Of a stretch of DNA of 64,000 bases, positions 6,965-15,514 are shown in pieces; position 1 is the first letter of the stretch, and each line of letters opens with the position of its first letter. Made by a program: the position numbers and the translations under genes. A model generated the notes under the pieces. It searched no databases. It saw only the letters and a program-made list of their open reading frames with translations, and was not told where the DNA came from. Source of the stretch: Nocardia niigatensis NBRC 100131 (GTDB lineage: Bacteria; Actinomycetota; Actinomycetes; Mycobacteriales; Mycobacteriaceae). The stretch is taken from the NCBI RefSeq assembly GCF_000308655.1, contig NZ_BAGC01000113.1:62001-126000 (forward strand). The letters are read 5' to 3'.

Positions 6965-7078
6965 CTATCGACTACCCACCTCGGTGGAGATGCCCGCGCC
7001 GGTGAGCACCGCCACCCGGCGGCCGGAGACCAGGTCCAGCAGGCGCTCGAGCTGCTGCGCGGAACCGGATTCGGGCAT
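6965..7078 (-). pseudogene. Sir2-family deacetylase, N-terminal fragment
   Basis: From ATG 7078 on the minus strand the frame reads 37 residues with the NAD-binding signature of sirtuins, RRVAVLTGAGISTE, which should continue as SGIPDYRG. Here it breaks after Glu at about 6980 and meets a stop (TAG, 6965-6967) three codons later. So only the first 33 or so residues remain. The break coincides with the right end of the island, suggesting the island integrated into, or deleted part of, a sir2 gene. No Sir2 remainder lies elsewhere in the window. Confidence 0.75.
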
Positions 7079-7205
7079 GCGGCCAGCCTACGACCTGCCC
7101 GTGCTGTGCCGCCGGTCACGTCGTGTCACACCGGCCGGCCCTGCGTCGTCATCAGGGCAGGACGCCACCACAGCGGCGGCGCGACGAACGAAGGAGATGG
7201 TCATC

Positions 7206-7997
7206 ATGGCGCAGACGGTTCTGGTCACCGGCGGCACCGGCACCCTGGGCAGCCTGGTCACCCCGCTGCTGCGGGAGGCCGGCGTGACCCTGCGCGTGCT
7301 GAGCCGCACCGCCCGCGAGGCGCGGGACGGCATCGAATACGTGGCCGGCGACCTGCAGACCGGCGCCGGCATCGCCGAGGCGGTCGCCGGCGTCGACACC
7401 GTGCTGCACCTGGCCGGCAGCACCAAGGGCGACGGCGAGAAGGCGCGCATCCTCGTCGACGCCATCCACGCCGCCGGGGTCGTGCCGCATCTGATCTACA
7501 TCTCGGTCGTCGGCGCGGAGCGCGTGCCGGTCGAGAGCGCCCTCGACCGCCAGGTGATGGCCTATATGGCCGCCAAGCGCGAAGCCGAACTGGTGGTGGA
7601 GAATTCGGGCCTGCCGTGGACCACCCTGCGCGCCACCCAGTTCCACGACCTGCTCTTCACCATGGTGTCGGCGTTGGGCAGGATGCCGCTGGTGCCGGTC
7701 TTCGACTTCCGTTTCCAGCCCATCGAAACCGCCGAGGTGGCAGCGCGATTGGTGGAGCTGACGCTGGGTGAGCCCGCGGGCCTGGTCGACGAGATCGGCG
7801 GCCCGCGCATCTACACCATGAAGGAGCTGGAGCGCAGCTATCTGGAGGCTACCGGCCGCCGCCGTCCGGTCTTCACGTTGAAGGCCCCCGGCAAGGCGGC
7901 CCGCGTCTACGCGGCGGGCGGCAATCTCACCCCGGAGCACGCCGTGGGCGCCCGGACCTGGGAGGAGTTCCTGGCCGCCAAGCTCGCGGCCGCCTGA
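7206..7997 (+). CDS. NAD(P)H-binding atypical SDR (NmrA-like) oxidoreductase
   Basis: The 263-aa protein begins with a Rossmann motif, VTGGTGTLGS, and resembles atypical short-chain dehydrogenases of the NmrA/NAD(P)H-binding group. It includes the LIYISVVGAE strand and the MAAKREAEL helix that replaces the usual YxxxK. The C-terminal part (PGKAARVYAAG) is typical of actinobacterial members annotated as NAD-dependent epimerase-like. ATG 7206 is chosen because GAAGGAG lies 10 nt upstream; an in-frame ATG at 7197 is too close to it. The substrate is unknown. It is the first intact gene outside the island. Confidence 0.75.
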   Translation: MAQTVLVTGGTGTLGSLVTPLLREAGVTLRVLSRTAREARDGIEYVAGDLQTGAGIAEAVAGVDTVLHLAGSTKGDGEKARILVDAIHAAGVVPHLIYISVVGAERVPVESALDRQVMAYMAAKREAELVVENSGLPWTTLRATQFHDLLFTMVSALGRMPLVPVFDFRFQPIETAEVAARLVELTLGEPAGLVDEIGGPRIYTMKELERSYLEATGRRRPVFTLKAPGKAARVYAAGGNLTPEHAVGARTWEEFLAAKLAAA

Positions 7998-8021
7998 GGG
8001 GCCGGCGTCCGGAAACCGGTG

Positions 8022-9023
8022 TCAGCGCGGTCCGTTGGTATTGAGATACACCACCGGACCGTCGCCGAACCGGCCGTGCGCGTTCATGTCCAGCAGCGCG
8101 GCCATCGCCTTGGCGGTGTACACCGGCTCCAGCCGCATGTGCTCCCGGTCCGCCGAGAGTGCCTGTGCCGTAGCGGCTTCCGGCATCGGATAGCCGTATC
8201 CCGGCCCAAGGTAGTCGGTGACGATATCCAGATTGTCGGTGGGGGAGAGGTGCTCGGGCAGTCGCGCGCCCCGGGCGCGCAACAGCCGTTCGGCGCGGCC
8301 CGCCAGCTTGGCGAGCGTCGGTTCGTCCAGGCGCAGTGTGTCGTTCACGACCACCCCCACCACCCGGGTGCGCAGTCCCGCCAGCCGCAGTCCGAGTGAG
8401 AGGCCCGCCGCCGTCCCGCCCGACCCGACCGGGATGACGATGTGGCCCGGCTCCGGAAGTTCCCCGTTGTGGACCTGATCGGCCAATTCCAGTGCGGCCT
8501 CGACATATCCAAGCGCACCCACCGGCGACGACCCGCCTGCGGTCAGGAAGTACGGCGGTCGCAGGCCGGTGAAATGCCGGGCCAGCAGATACGGCGCACT
8601 CAGGATCGTGCGCGCCTTCGTGCGCGTGAAGTGCAGCTCGGCTCCGGAGGCCCGCAGCCGCTCGAGCTGCGCCCGCACATGGTCGTCCATCGGCTGATCC
8701 ACCAGTGCCAGAACGGTTTTCACCCCATGCTCGCGCCCGTACAGCGCGGTCGCCAGACCCCAGTTGGTGCCCAGCCCGCCCACCGTCACGATGGTGGTCC
8801 GCCGCTGCCGCAGCGCGTCGGGCAGCAGCCATTCCAGCTTGCGCACCTTGTTGCCGCCCCAGCCGCCGTCGCCGAAGGTGCTGTCGTCCTTGAGCCAGAT
8901 GTCCGCGCCGACCGTGTCGAGCGCGTCGAGTCGCCGCACCGGTGTGGGGGCCGTTCCCAGCCGCACATGTGGCAGGGCCCCGGTGAGTTCGGGGTGCAGG
9001 CGGTGCAGGTAGGGCGTCACCAT
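8022..9023 (-). CDS. ACC deaminase/D-cysteine desulfhydrase-like PLP enzyme
   Basis: The 333-aa product belongs to the fold-type II PLP enzymes related to 1-aminocyclopropane-1-carboxylate deaminase and D-cysteine desulfhydrase. The PLP lysine lies in GGNKVRKLEW (about residue 60), followed by the TVGGLGTNW loop, and the phosphate-binding PVGSGGTAAGLSLG (about residue 200). Length matches the family. Sequence alone does not tell deaminase from desulfhydrase. It is divergent from the SDR gene at 9134 with 110 bp between. Confidence 0.8.
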   Translation of the reverse strand: MVTPYLHRLHPELTGALPHVRLGTAPTPVRRLDALDTVGADIWLKDDSTFGDGGWGGNKVRKLEWLLPDALRQRRTTIVTVGGLGTNWGLATALYGREHGVKTVLALVDQPMDDHVRAQLERLRASGAELHFTRTKARTILSAPYLLARHFTGLRPPYFLTAGGSSPVGALGYVEAALELADQVHNGELPEPGHIVIPVGSGGTAAGLSLGLRLAGLRTRVVGVVVNDTLRLDEPTLAKLAGRAERLLRARGARLPEHLSPTDNLDIVTDYLGPGYGYPMPEAATAQALSADREHMRLEPVYTAKAMAALLDMNAHGRFGDGPVVYLNTNGPR

Positions 9024-9133
9024 TCCAACCTATCGACTGTCCAGTTCTGCGACGAGTGTGGCGGGCAGCACACGGGCCCGGCAAACCGTCCTGCTACGTT
9101 TCGAAAAGCTATTAGATACGGCAAGGAGAACTC

Positions 9134-9997
9134 ATGCCTGGTGTAACCGATCGCGTCGTCATTGTCACCGGAGCCGGTGGCGGCCTGGGCCGGGAATACG
9201 CGCTGTTGCTCGCCCGCGAGGGCGCCCTCGTGGTGGTCAACGACCTCGGCGGCGCGCGTGACGGGTCCGGCTCCGGCCACAGCATGGCCGACGCCGTGGT
9301 CGAGGAGATCCGCGCGGCCGGCGGCACCGCGGTCGCCAACTACGACAGCGTCGCCACCGAGGAGGGCGCGAAGGCCCTCGTCCAGACCGCGATCGACAGC
9401 TTCGGCGCGGTGCACGGCATCGTCAACAACGCGGGCATCCTGCGCGACATGAGCTTCGCCAAGATGACCTCCGAGGCCTTCGAGGCCGTGCAGCGGGTCC
9501 ACCTGTTCGGCTCGTTCCACGTCACCCACGCCGCCTGGCCGCACTTCCGCGAGCAGGGTTTCGGTCGCGTCGTCATGATCACCTCCACCTCCGGGCTGTA
9601 CGGCAACTTCGGCCAGGCCAATTACGGTGCGGCCAAGCTCGGCCTGGTCGGCATGATGAACACCCTCGCCATCGAGGGCCGCAAGTACGACATCACCGTC
9701 AATGCCGTGGCGCCCATCGCCGCCACCCGCATGACCGCCGACATCGCATCGGAGGCCATGCTCGAGAAGCTGCCGCCCGCCCAGGTCGCCCCCGTCGTCG
9801 GCCACCTGATGAGTGAGGACTGCACCGATTCCGGCATGGTGCTGGTGGTCGGCGGCGGCTCGGTGCAGCGGGTCCAGCTCTTCGCCAACAAGTCCGTCTT
9901 CTTCAGTGAGGTCCCGACGGTGGATCAGGTGCGGGAGAATTGGAGCCGTATTACCGATATGTCCGACGCTCAGCCCGGGGTGAACCCAGCGGGCTGA
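9134..9997 (+). CDS. SDR family oxidoreductase, Hsd4/3-hydroxyacyl-CoA DH-like
   Basis: A 287-aa classical SDR: cofactor motif TGAGGGLGREYAL, the peroxisomal multifunctional enzyme-like strand VVVNDLGGARDG, NNAG, and the catalytic triad Ser-Tyr-Lys in SGLYGNFGQANYGAAK. The VNDLGG block places it near MFE-2/HSD17B4 and mycobacterial Hsd4A/Hsd4B, which oxidise 3-hydroxyacyl-CoA or 17-hydroxysteroids. AAGGAG precedes the ATG. A role in fatty acid or steroid side-chain oxidation fits the neighbouring FAD oxidoreductase and the steroid reductase-like gene further on, but it is unproven. Confidence 0.82.
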   Translation: MPGVTDRVVIVTGAGGGLGREYALLLAREGALVVVNDLGGARDGSGSGHSMADAVVEEIRAAGGTAVANYDSVATEEGAKALVQTAIDSFGAVHGIVNNAGILRDMSFAKMTSEAFEAVQRVHLFGSFHVTHAAWPHFREQGFGRVVMITSTSGLYGNFGQANYGAAKLGLVGMMNTLAIEGRKYDITVNAVAPIAATRMTADIASEAMLEKLPPAQVAPVVGHLMSEDCTDSGMVLVVGGGSVQRVQLFANKSVFFSEVPTVDQVRENWSRITDMSDAQPGVNPAG

Positions 9998-10018
9998 GCC
10001 TGCTCTAGGGGGCTCGCC

Positions 10019-11323
10019 ATGAGCGAGAACACGTGGGACGCACTGGTTGTCGGAGCCGGAGCGGGCGGGCTGTGCGCGGCCGCCCGGCTCTCGCACCACG
10101 GCTTCCGCACCCTGGTCGTCGAACGCCTGGATCGGATCGGCGGCCGAGCCTCCACCACTGAGATCGACGGCTTCACCGTCAATACCGGCGCGGTCGTCGT
10201 CGAACTCGGTGGCCTCACCGAACAGACCTTCGGGGAGGTGGGCGCGAAATTCGAAGTGCGCCCGGCGGATCCGCCGATCCTGTACCGGATCAACGGCCGC
10301 GACGTGGATGTCGCCGGCGGTGGCTGGGGACTGCTCATCTCCCAGCTCACCCGGCAGGGCGCCAAGCTGCTCACCGGCGCGGCCCGCACCGAGGGCGGGC
10401 CGCCCGACCGGGAACTGTCCACCGCCGACTGGGTGCGGCGGTACACGAAAAACGATGCGGTACAAGGCATCTTCCGGAATATGTGCGGCTCGATCTTCGC
10501 CGTCGGCTCGGAGGAGCTGCCGGCGCGGGTGTTCCTCACCTACATCACCGGCAAGTCCGCGTTCAAGAAGCTCGGCTTCTGTCCCGAGGGCACCATCGGC
10601 CTCTGGAAAGCCCTGGCCGAGGTCGTGGAACGCAATGGGGGACAGGTGCGTCTGGGCAGCGAGGTGCAGCAGCTGCTCGTCGAGGGCGATCGCGTCACCG
10701 GGGCCCGCATCCGCCACGACGGCGAAATCTCCGACGTCTCCTGCGCTTTCGCAATCAGCGACATCGGGCCCTCGGCCACCTTGGATCTCGTTGGCCCCGA
10801 GCACTTCCCGTCCGACTATGTCGGCTCGGTGCTGCAACGCGATCTGCCGTGCGCCATGATCTCGGTGAACTTCGCCAGCCGGGAACCGCTCATCGACGCG
10901 CCCGGCCTGCTCAGCTTCGCCCGCACCCGGCGGCTGTGCTATGTCGCCAATTTCACCGCCACCTGTCCGGAGATGGCGCCGGAGGGCTGGCACCTCTACG
11001 TCGGCACCGGGCTCCCCAAGCCCTCGGTGGGCGACTTCGACGCCGAGGCCGAAACCGCCCTCGTACTCCAGGATCTGCGCGAGGAGATTCCCGGCTTCGA
11101 CACCGCCCGCATCCTGTCCATCGCGGTCACCCGGGACGACTGGCCACCGCAGCGCGCGGTCGCCGGCTACGACCTGCCCCACGACACCCCGATCGCGAAT
11201 CTCTGGAATGTCGGCGACGCGGTCAAGGAGTACGCCAACGGCGGCATCACCGCCTGCATGGAAACCGCCAAGATCGTCGTCGATGAAATCATCGCCAGCG
11301 GCGTGGGCCGATCCGAAATGTGA
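10019..11323 (+). CDS. FAD-dependent oxidoreductase, phytoene desaturase-like
   Basis: The 434-aa protein has an N-terminal dinucleotide-binding motif (VVGAGAGGLCAAARL) followed by ERLDRIGGRAST, the signature of the phytoene desaturase/amine oxidase superfamily. The C-terminal FAD contact reads IANLWNVGDAVKEYANGGITA. It starts 21 bp after the SDR gene, so the two are probably one transcript. The substrate is unknown. It could be a lipid or terpenoid desaturase or saturase; carotenoid enzymes usually sit with crtB/crtE, which are absent here. Confidence 0.75.
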   Translation: MSENTWDALVVGAGAGGLCAAARLSHHGFRTLVVERLDRIGGRASTTEIDGFTVNTGAVVVELGGLTEQTFGEVGAKFEVRPADPPILYRINGRDVDVAGGGWGLLISQLTRQGAKLLTGAARTEGGPPDRELSTADWVRRYTKNDAVQGIFRNMCGSIFAVGSEELPARVFLTYITGKSAFKKLGFCPEGTIGLWKALAEVVERNGGQVRLGSEVQQLLVEGDRVTGARIRHDGEISDVSCAFAISDIGPSATLDLVGPEHFPSDYVGSVLQRDLPCAMISVNFASREPLIDAPGLLSFARTRRLCYVANFTATCPEMAPEGWHLYVGTGLPKPSVGDFDAEAETALVLQDLREEIPGFDTARILSIAVTRDDWPPQRAVAGYDLPHDTPIANLWNVGDAVKEYANGGITACMETAKIVVDEIIASGVGRSEM

Positions 11324-11418
11324 CAACGGATTTCGCGGCGATGGGGCAACTCGCAGGGTACCCCCAGGATCGGTTCGGAGCTGACCGGCGGCACGCAGGC
11401 GAGGCCGGCAACGGCTCC

Positions 11419-12084
11419 TCAGTCCGGCGCTGAAGTCTCGGGGAGGCGCAGCTGCATGCCGGGTAGCCGATCGACCATGGCCACCACGTAATCCGCGAGG
11501 ATTCCGATCAGGACGGGTCGATCCACCTTCAGCCCGCCGTCGAGCCACACCAGGATCAGCTCGGCGGCGCCGCCGGTGATGAGCTGGGCCAGGGCGGTCA
11601 GGGCGGTGTCGTCGCCCTCGGGGATGTCGAGCAGCATCCGCGTCTGCTCGATGAGCAGTTCGGCGACCCGGCGCATGCCCTCGAACCGGCGGCGCATGAG
11701 CAGCTCGCTGCCGTAGGCCTGCGCGAAGGCGATGTTCGCCCGGCGCGGATCGTCGGTGACCGCGATGATGAGCGCCGCCACCCCGGCCCGCATCTTCTCC
11801 TCCGGCCCGCCGGGGGTCTCGGTCATGGCCGTGCGGGCGGCGTCGAGGGCCGCGCCCTGCACCTCGTCCAGCAGCGCGGAGGCCAAAGCGTCAAGGTCGG
11901 TGAAGGATTCGTAGAAGAAGCGCGGCCCCACCTTCGCCTGCTCGCACACCCCGCGCACGGTGAGCGCGGCCAGCCCCTGCGTGCCGACGATCTCGAGCGC
12001 CGCGTCCAGCAGTCGTCGCCGTCGCTGCTCGCGGCGCTCATCGGTCGTGGTGCCGCGATAGGTCCCGTTGAAAGCTCGCGTCAC
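11419..12084 (-). CDS. TetR/AcrR-family regulator
   Basis: The 221-aa protein has the TetR DNA-binding domain at residues 20-65 (ALEIVGTQGLAALTVRGVCE, then GPRFFYESFTDLDAL) and a variable ligand-binding C-terminal domain. It is divergent from the P450 gene, with 70 bp between them containing two tandem 16-bp imperfect palindromes. It therefore most likely represses both itself and the P450 until a ligand binds. Confidence 0.88.
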   Translation of the reverse strand: MTRAFNGTYRGTTTDERREQRRRRLLDAALEIVGTQGLAALTVRGVCEQAKVGPRFFYESFTDLDALASALLDEVQGAALDAARTAMTETPGGPEEKMRAGVAALIIAVTDDPRRANIAFAQAYGSELLMRRRFEGMRRVAELLIEQTRMLLDIPEGDDTALTALAQLITGGAAELILVWLDGGLKVDRPVLIGILADYVVAMVDRLPGMQLRLPETSAPD

Positions 12085-12108
12085 CCTGACAGCTTGGCAC
12101 AGATATCG

Positions 12109-12140
12109 GGAAACGACCGTTTACGGAAACAATCGTTTCC
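12109..12140. promoter_or_regulatory. tandem operators in TetR-P450 divergent promoter
   Basis: Two directly adjacent 16-bp sites, GGAAACGACCGTTTAC (12109-12124) and GGAAACAATCGTTTCC (12125-12140), share the plan GGAAAC-N4-GTTTCC. The second is a perfect palindrome outside its centre. They lie 14 bp before the P450 start and 24 bp before the TetR start, exactly where a repressor would block both promoters. Confidence 0.75.
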
Positions 12141-12154
12141 GCTACCGTTGAGGA

Positions 12155-13573
12155 ATGGCTGTACGAAAGGCCGTGCTGAACCATCGCATTCAGGGCCGCG
12201 CCGCCGGGGTCCTGAAGCGCTACCCTTCCGCGCCGCGGGCGCTGGCGACACCGCCGCCGGGGAGCGGGCTCGAGCCGGTGATGGGTGATTTCGGCCCGCC
12301 CGGCATCGGCCACGTGCTGAGCACCCTGGCCGATCCCCTCACCTTCAGCCGCGATCGCATGCGCCGCTATGGCCCCGTGCAGTGGATGGGCGTCTTCGGT
12401 CGGCAGGTGGTCGGCATCGGCAGTCCGGCCGCCGTGGAGGAGGTGCTGCTGGACCGCAAGCACGTGCTGTCCGCGCAGCAGGGCTGGGAATTCCTCATCG
12501 GACCGTTCTTCCGCGGCGGAATCCTGCTGCGCGACTTCGACGATCACGCGTACCACCGCCGCATCCTGCAGCAGGCCTTCACCCGTCCGCGGCTCATCGG
12601 CTACCTCAATCTCACCACCCCGCGCATCGTGCGCGGCGTCGACTCCTGGCTGCCCGCCCCCGATTTCCCGCTCTACGACCACGTCAAGCGCATGCTGCTG
12701 GAACAGGCCACCGTGGTCTTCGCGGGCGCGGAACTCGGCACCGAGGGCAACCGCCTCGCGCAGGCCTTCGAGGCCGCGGTGTACGGCGGCAAGGCCATCA
12801 TCCGCACCAATCTGCCCGGCGGCGTGTGGAATCGGGGCCTGCGCGGGCGCAAACTGCTCGAGGACTACTTCCGCCGGGAGCTGCCCGCCAAGCGCGCCGG
12901 CGACGGTGAGGACCTGTTCAGCGTGCTCTGCCACGCCGAGACCGAGGACGGCGAATCCTTCACGGACGCCGACATCGTCGACCACATGATCTTCGTGATG
13001 ATGGCGGCTCACGACACCAGCACCCTCGCCATCTCCATGCTGGCCTACGAACTGGCCCGGCACCCGGAGTGGCAGGAGCGGCTGCGCAAGGAATCCGAGG
13101 CGCTCGGCAAGCCCACCCTCGACTACGCCGATCTGGATCGGCTGCCCGCCCTGGAGATGGCCTTCCGCGAGACCCTGCGCATGTACGCGCCGGTCGGGCA
13201 GATGGTGCGAGAAACGCTGGCGGACACCGATATCGCCGGGTACTTCATCCCCAAGGGCACGCTGATCATGGTCGGGTCGTACTCGATGATGCGCAACGAG
13301 GAGTACTGGCACGATCCGGATGTCTTCGATCCGGAACGCTTCGATCCCGCACGCGCCGAGGACAAGTCGCACCGCTTCGCCTGGCCGCCCTTCGGCGGTG
13401 GCGCGCACAAGTGCATCGGCCGGTACTTCGGCGGCATGACCGTCAAGGCCACCATGCACCGCATGCTGCTGAACTACCGCTGGAGTGTGCCGGACGGCTA
13501 CGAGGTGCCTCTCGTCGCCGGCACCGGCCCCACCCCCGCGGACGGCCTGCCGATCCACCTGCGCCGGCTCTGA
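12155..13573 (+). CDS. cytochrome P450
   Basis: A 472-aa P450 with the I-helix MMAAHDTST (about residue 284; the AGxDTT equivalent is AAHDTS), the K-helix ExxR in FRETLR, the PERF-type DPERFDPAR, and the heme Cys in FGGGAHKCIGR. The N-terminus lacks a membrane anchor, so it is soluble. Length and the RYGPVQW/FGRQVVG region resemble the actinobacterial group related to CYP136/CYP51-like sterol enzymes rather than the shorter CYP107 class. Its expression is probably controlled by the adjacent TetR protein. Substrate unknown; a lipid or sterol is plausible. Confidence 0.88.
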   Translation: MAVRKAVLNHRIQGRAAGVLKRYPSAPRALATPPPGSGLEPVMGDFGPPGIGHVLSTLADPLTFSRDRMRRYGPVQWMGVFGRQVVGIGSPAAVEEVLLDRKHVLSAQQGWEFLIGPFFRGGILLRDFDDHAYHRRILQQAFTRPRLIGYLNLTTPRIVRGVDSWLPAPDFPLYDHVKRMLLEQATVVFAGAELGTEGNRLAQAFEAAVYGGKAIIRTNLPGGVWNRGLRGRKLLEDYFRRELPAKRAGDGEDLFSVLCHAETEDGESFTDADIVDHMIFVMMAAHDTSTLAISMLAYELARHPEWQERLRKESEALGKPTLDYADLDRLPALEMAFRETLRMYAPVGQMVRETLADTDIAGYFIPKGTLIMVGSYSMMRNEEYWHDPDVFDPERFDPARAEDKSHRFAWPPFGGGAHKCIGRYFGGMTVKATMHRMLLNYRWSVPDGYEVPLVAGTGPTPADGLPIHLRRL

Positions 13574-13593
13574 TCACCCGGCCGCGTGGCGGC

Positions 13594-14598
13594 TCACCGC
13601 ACGTCGCGCGGAATCCCGAGTTCGATGTCCAAATAGCGCAATTCGGGATCGCGGCGGCGGCCGTTGCGGAACGCCCGGAACACCAGATCCTGCGGGTGCC
13701 CGACGGTGAACACCTCGGTGAAGGTGGCCACCGTCCGCCGCGGCGCGCCCTCCAGGCTGGGATTGAACCCGGCCTTGGCCAGTGGTCCCTCCCAGATGAG
13801 CGCCGCGCCGCCGGGCACGCTGTGCGGGGCGAAACTCCAGCCCAGTTCGCGCATGCGCCGGTCGAACTCGCCCGAGCCCAGCCCGGCCACGTCCCAGCCG
13901 CTGGCCTCGTTGAAAAGCTGCCTGCCGTGCAGGAATTGGACGAAGCACGGGTCCGGACCGGGGTGGGGGGTACTGAGGTTGATCACCCCGTCCCACGGCA
14001 GCGTGGTCAGCGCCCAGCTCAGCCGCGCCTCGAAATCGGCCCAGTCCGTACACGCCACCGGCGCCTCGCGCTCGCTGGGGCGATCGGCGGGCAGGCCGTA
14101 GCTGCCGCTGCCGGGCGCGTCCATGCTCCAGGTGGCGAAACGCAGCCGGTCCCCGTCCATGTCGAGGCCGTCGCGCAGTACCGACACCACTGATTCGGCG
14201 ACGCCGCGCCGATGATCCACCGACTCACCGCGCTGCCATCCGGTGCTCCACTCGCGCGCCAATCGCGGCTGCTGGTGCACCCGCTGCATGGCCCGCCACT
14301 GCGGATCCGGTGCGGTGGCATCGGATTCCGAGGGCAACGGCACCGGATCCCAGGTGCCGTCGGGCTGGGCGCGCAGCACCGTCAGCAGCGCCTCGGCGTC
14401 GGCGGCGTCGTCGGGGACCGCCACGAGCACTTCGATCTCGGTGCCCTGCTGCGCGAAATGGACACGGCGGCCGGTGAGTTCGTCACGAATCTGAATGAAG
14501 CGCGGGTTCCATCCCAGCCCGGATTCGTCGGCGTCCTCGTCCTCCTCGAGAAAGAACGGCATCCATTTGAGTAGTACATCCCATCCCTGTGAACCCAC
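13594..14598 (-). CDS. hypothetical protein, possibly TY-Chap-like
   Basis: A 334-aa protein beginning with GTG 14598 behind GGAGG. It has no signal peptide or membrane segment. The segment WADFEARLSWALTTLPWDG... is reminiscent of the actinobacterial TY-Chap domain (a type III-chaperone-like fold of unknown role), and the end DIELGIPRDVR looks like a conserved tail; both points are from memory and uncertain. It lies alone between the convergent P450 and the divergent reductase-like gene. Function unknown. Confidence 0.6.
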   Translation of the reverse strand: MGSQGWDVLLKWMPFFLEEDEDADESGLGWNPRFIQIRDELTGRRVHFAQQGTEIEVLVAVPDDAADAEALLTVLRAQPDGTWDPVPLPSESDATAPDPQWRAMQRVHQQPRLAREWSTGWQRGESVDHRRGVAESVVSVLRDGLDMDGDRLRFATWSMDAPGSGSYGLPADRPSEREAPVACTDWADFEARLSWALTTLPWDGVINLSTPHPGPDPCFVQFLHGRQLFNEASGWDVAGLGSGEFDRRMRELGWSFAPHSVPGGAALIWEGPLAKAGFNPSLEGAPRRTVATFTEVFTVGHPQDLVFRAFRNGRRRDPELRYLDIELGIPRDVR

Positions 14599-14684
14599 CT
14601 TGCCTCCCTCCGGGTTCTCGCCAACCTACCCGCCGGTCATCTCTCGTGCCCGCCATTGGGTATCGGTCGGCATGCGCACTATGG

Positions 14685-14698
14685 TAGAACCTGTTCTA
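14685..14698. promoter_or_regulatory. KstR-type operator
   Basis: TAGAACCTGTTCTA fits exactly the 14-bp palindromic KstR consensus TnnAACnnGTTnnA known from mycobacteria and rhodococci, where KstR represses cholesterol catabolism genes. It lies 24 bp upstream of the start of a steroid 5-alpha-reductase-like gene, in promoter position. This is a sequence match only; no kstR gene is in the window. Confidence 0.7.
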
Positions 14699-14722
14699 GT
14701 TTTTTCATCTGAAGGACCACGA

Positions 14723-15514
14723 ATGAACTGGTACACCGGCAATACCGTCTATGACACCGTGCTGACGATCGCTTTCGCGTTCGCCGCTTTCGTGCTGATC
14801 GGCGGCCTCTTCGGACAGAGCCCCTACGGCCGTTTCGCCACCGCCAAACTCGGACTCAATCTCAATCCGAAACTCGGCTGGTGGCTGATGGAGATCCCGG
14901 CCACCGTGGTCTTCGCGATCGCGTACCTGAGCGGTCCGCGCCGCTTCGAGCCGACTTCCCTGGTGCTGGCGGCCATCTGGATTCTGCACTACGGCAACCG
15001 CGGCTGGTTCTTCCCCCTCTCCATTCGCCAAGTGCCCGGCAAGACCAGCAGTTTCAATGTTTCGGTGCTGGGCATGGGCATGTTCGTGACCGCGATGCAC
15101 GGCTACCTCAATGGTGCGCTCTTCAGCCACGATTATCTCGGGCAGTACGGCACCGACTGGCTGACCGATCCGCGCTTCATCATCGGAACGATCATCTATC
15201 TTTGCGGATTCGCGCTGCTGGTGAGCTCGGAGGGCATCGTCCGGAATCTTCGCGACAAGAACAACCCGGGCGCAACGGAATACAAGATTCCGTACGGTTT
15301 GGGATTCCGATTCGTCACCAGCCCGACCTATCTCGGCGAACTGGTCGCCTGGGCCGGGTTCGCCATCCTCACCTGGGCGCTGCCCGGCGTGGTCATCTTC
15401 TTGATCACCTTCGGCAACCTGGTGCCGCGCGCCTTCGCCACCCACACCTGGTACCGGGAGAAGTTCGAGGATTATCCGGCGCAGCGAAAAGCGCTGGTGC
15501 CGTTCGTCATCTAG
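14723..15514 (+). CDS. 3-oxo-5-alpha-steroid 4-dehydrogenase-like membrane protein
   Basis: The 263-aa protein has about six hydrophobic segments and the C-terminal signature of the steroid 5-alpha-reductase/DUF1295 group: TSPTYLGELVAWAG, then HTWYREKFEDYPAQRKAL. These enzymes reduce the 4,5 double bond of 3-oxo steroids with NADPH in the membrane. ATG 14723 follows GAAGGA; longer in-frame starts read through the promoter. The KstR-type palindrome just upstream supports a role in steroid degradation. It overlaps the diguanylate cyclase gene tail-to-tail by 8 bp. Confidence 0.85.
   Translation: MNWYTGNTVYDTVLTIAFAFAAFVLIGGLFGQSPYGRFATAKLGLNLNPKLGWWLMEIPATVVFAIAYLSGPRRFEPTSLVLAAIWILHYGNRGWFFPLSIRQVPGKTSSFNVSVLGMGMFVTAMHGYLNGALFSHDYLGQYGTDWLTDPRFIIGTIIYLCGFALLVSSEGIVRNLRDKNNPGATEYKIPYGLGFRFVTSPTYLGELVAWAGFAILTWALPGVVIFLITFGNLVPRAFATHTWYREKFEDYPAQRKALVPFVI

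Noticed and set aside
9017..11548. 843-aa open frame on the minus strand
   Set aside because: It covers an SDR and an FAD oxidoreductase on the plus strand that have clear cofactor motifs and ribosome-binding sites; the long frame is a shadow.
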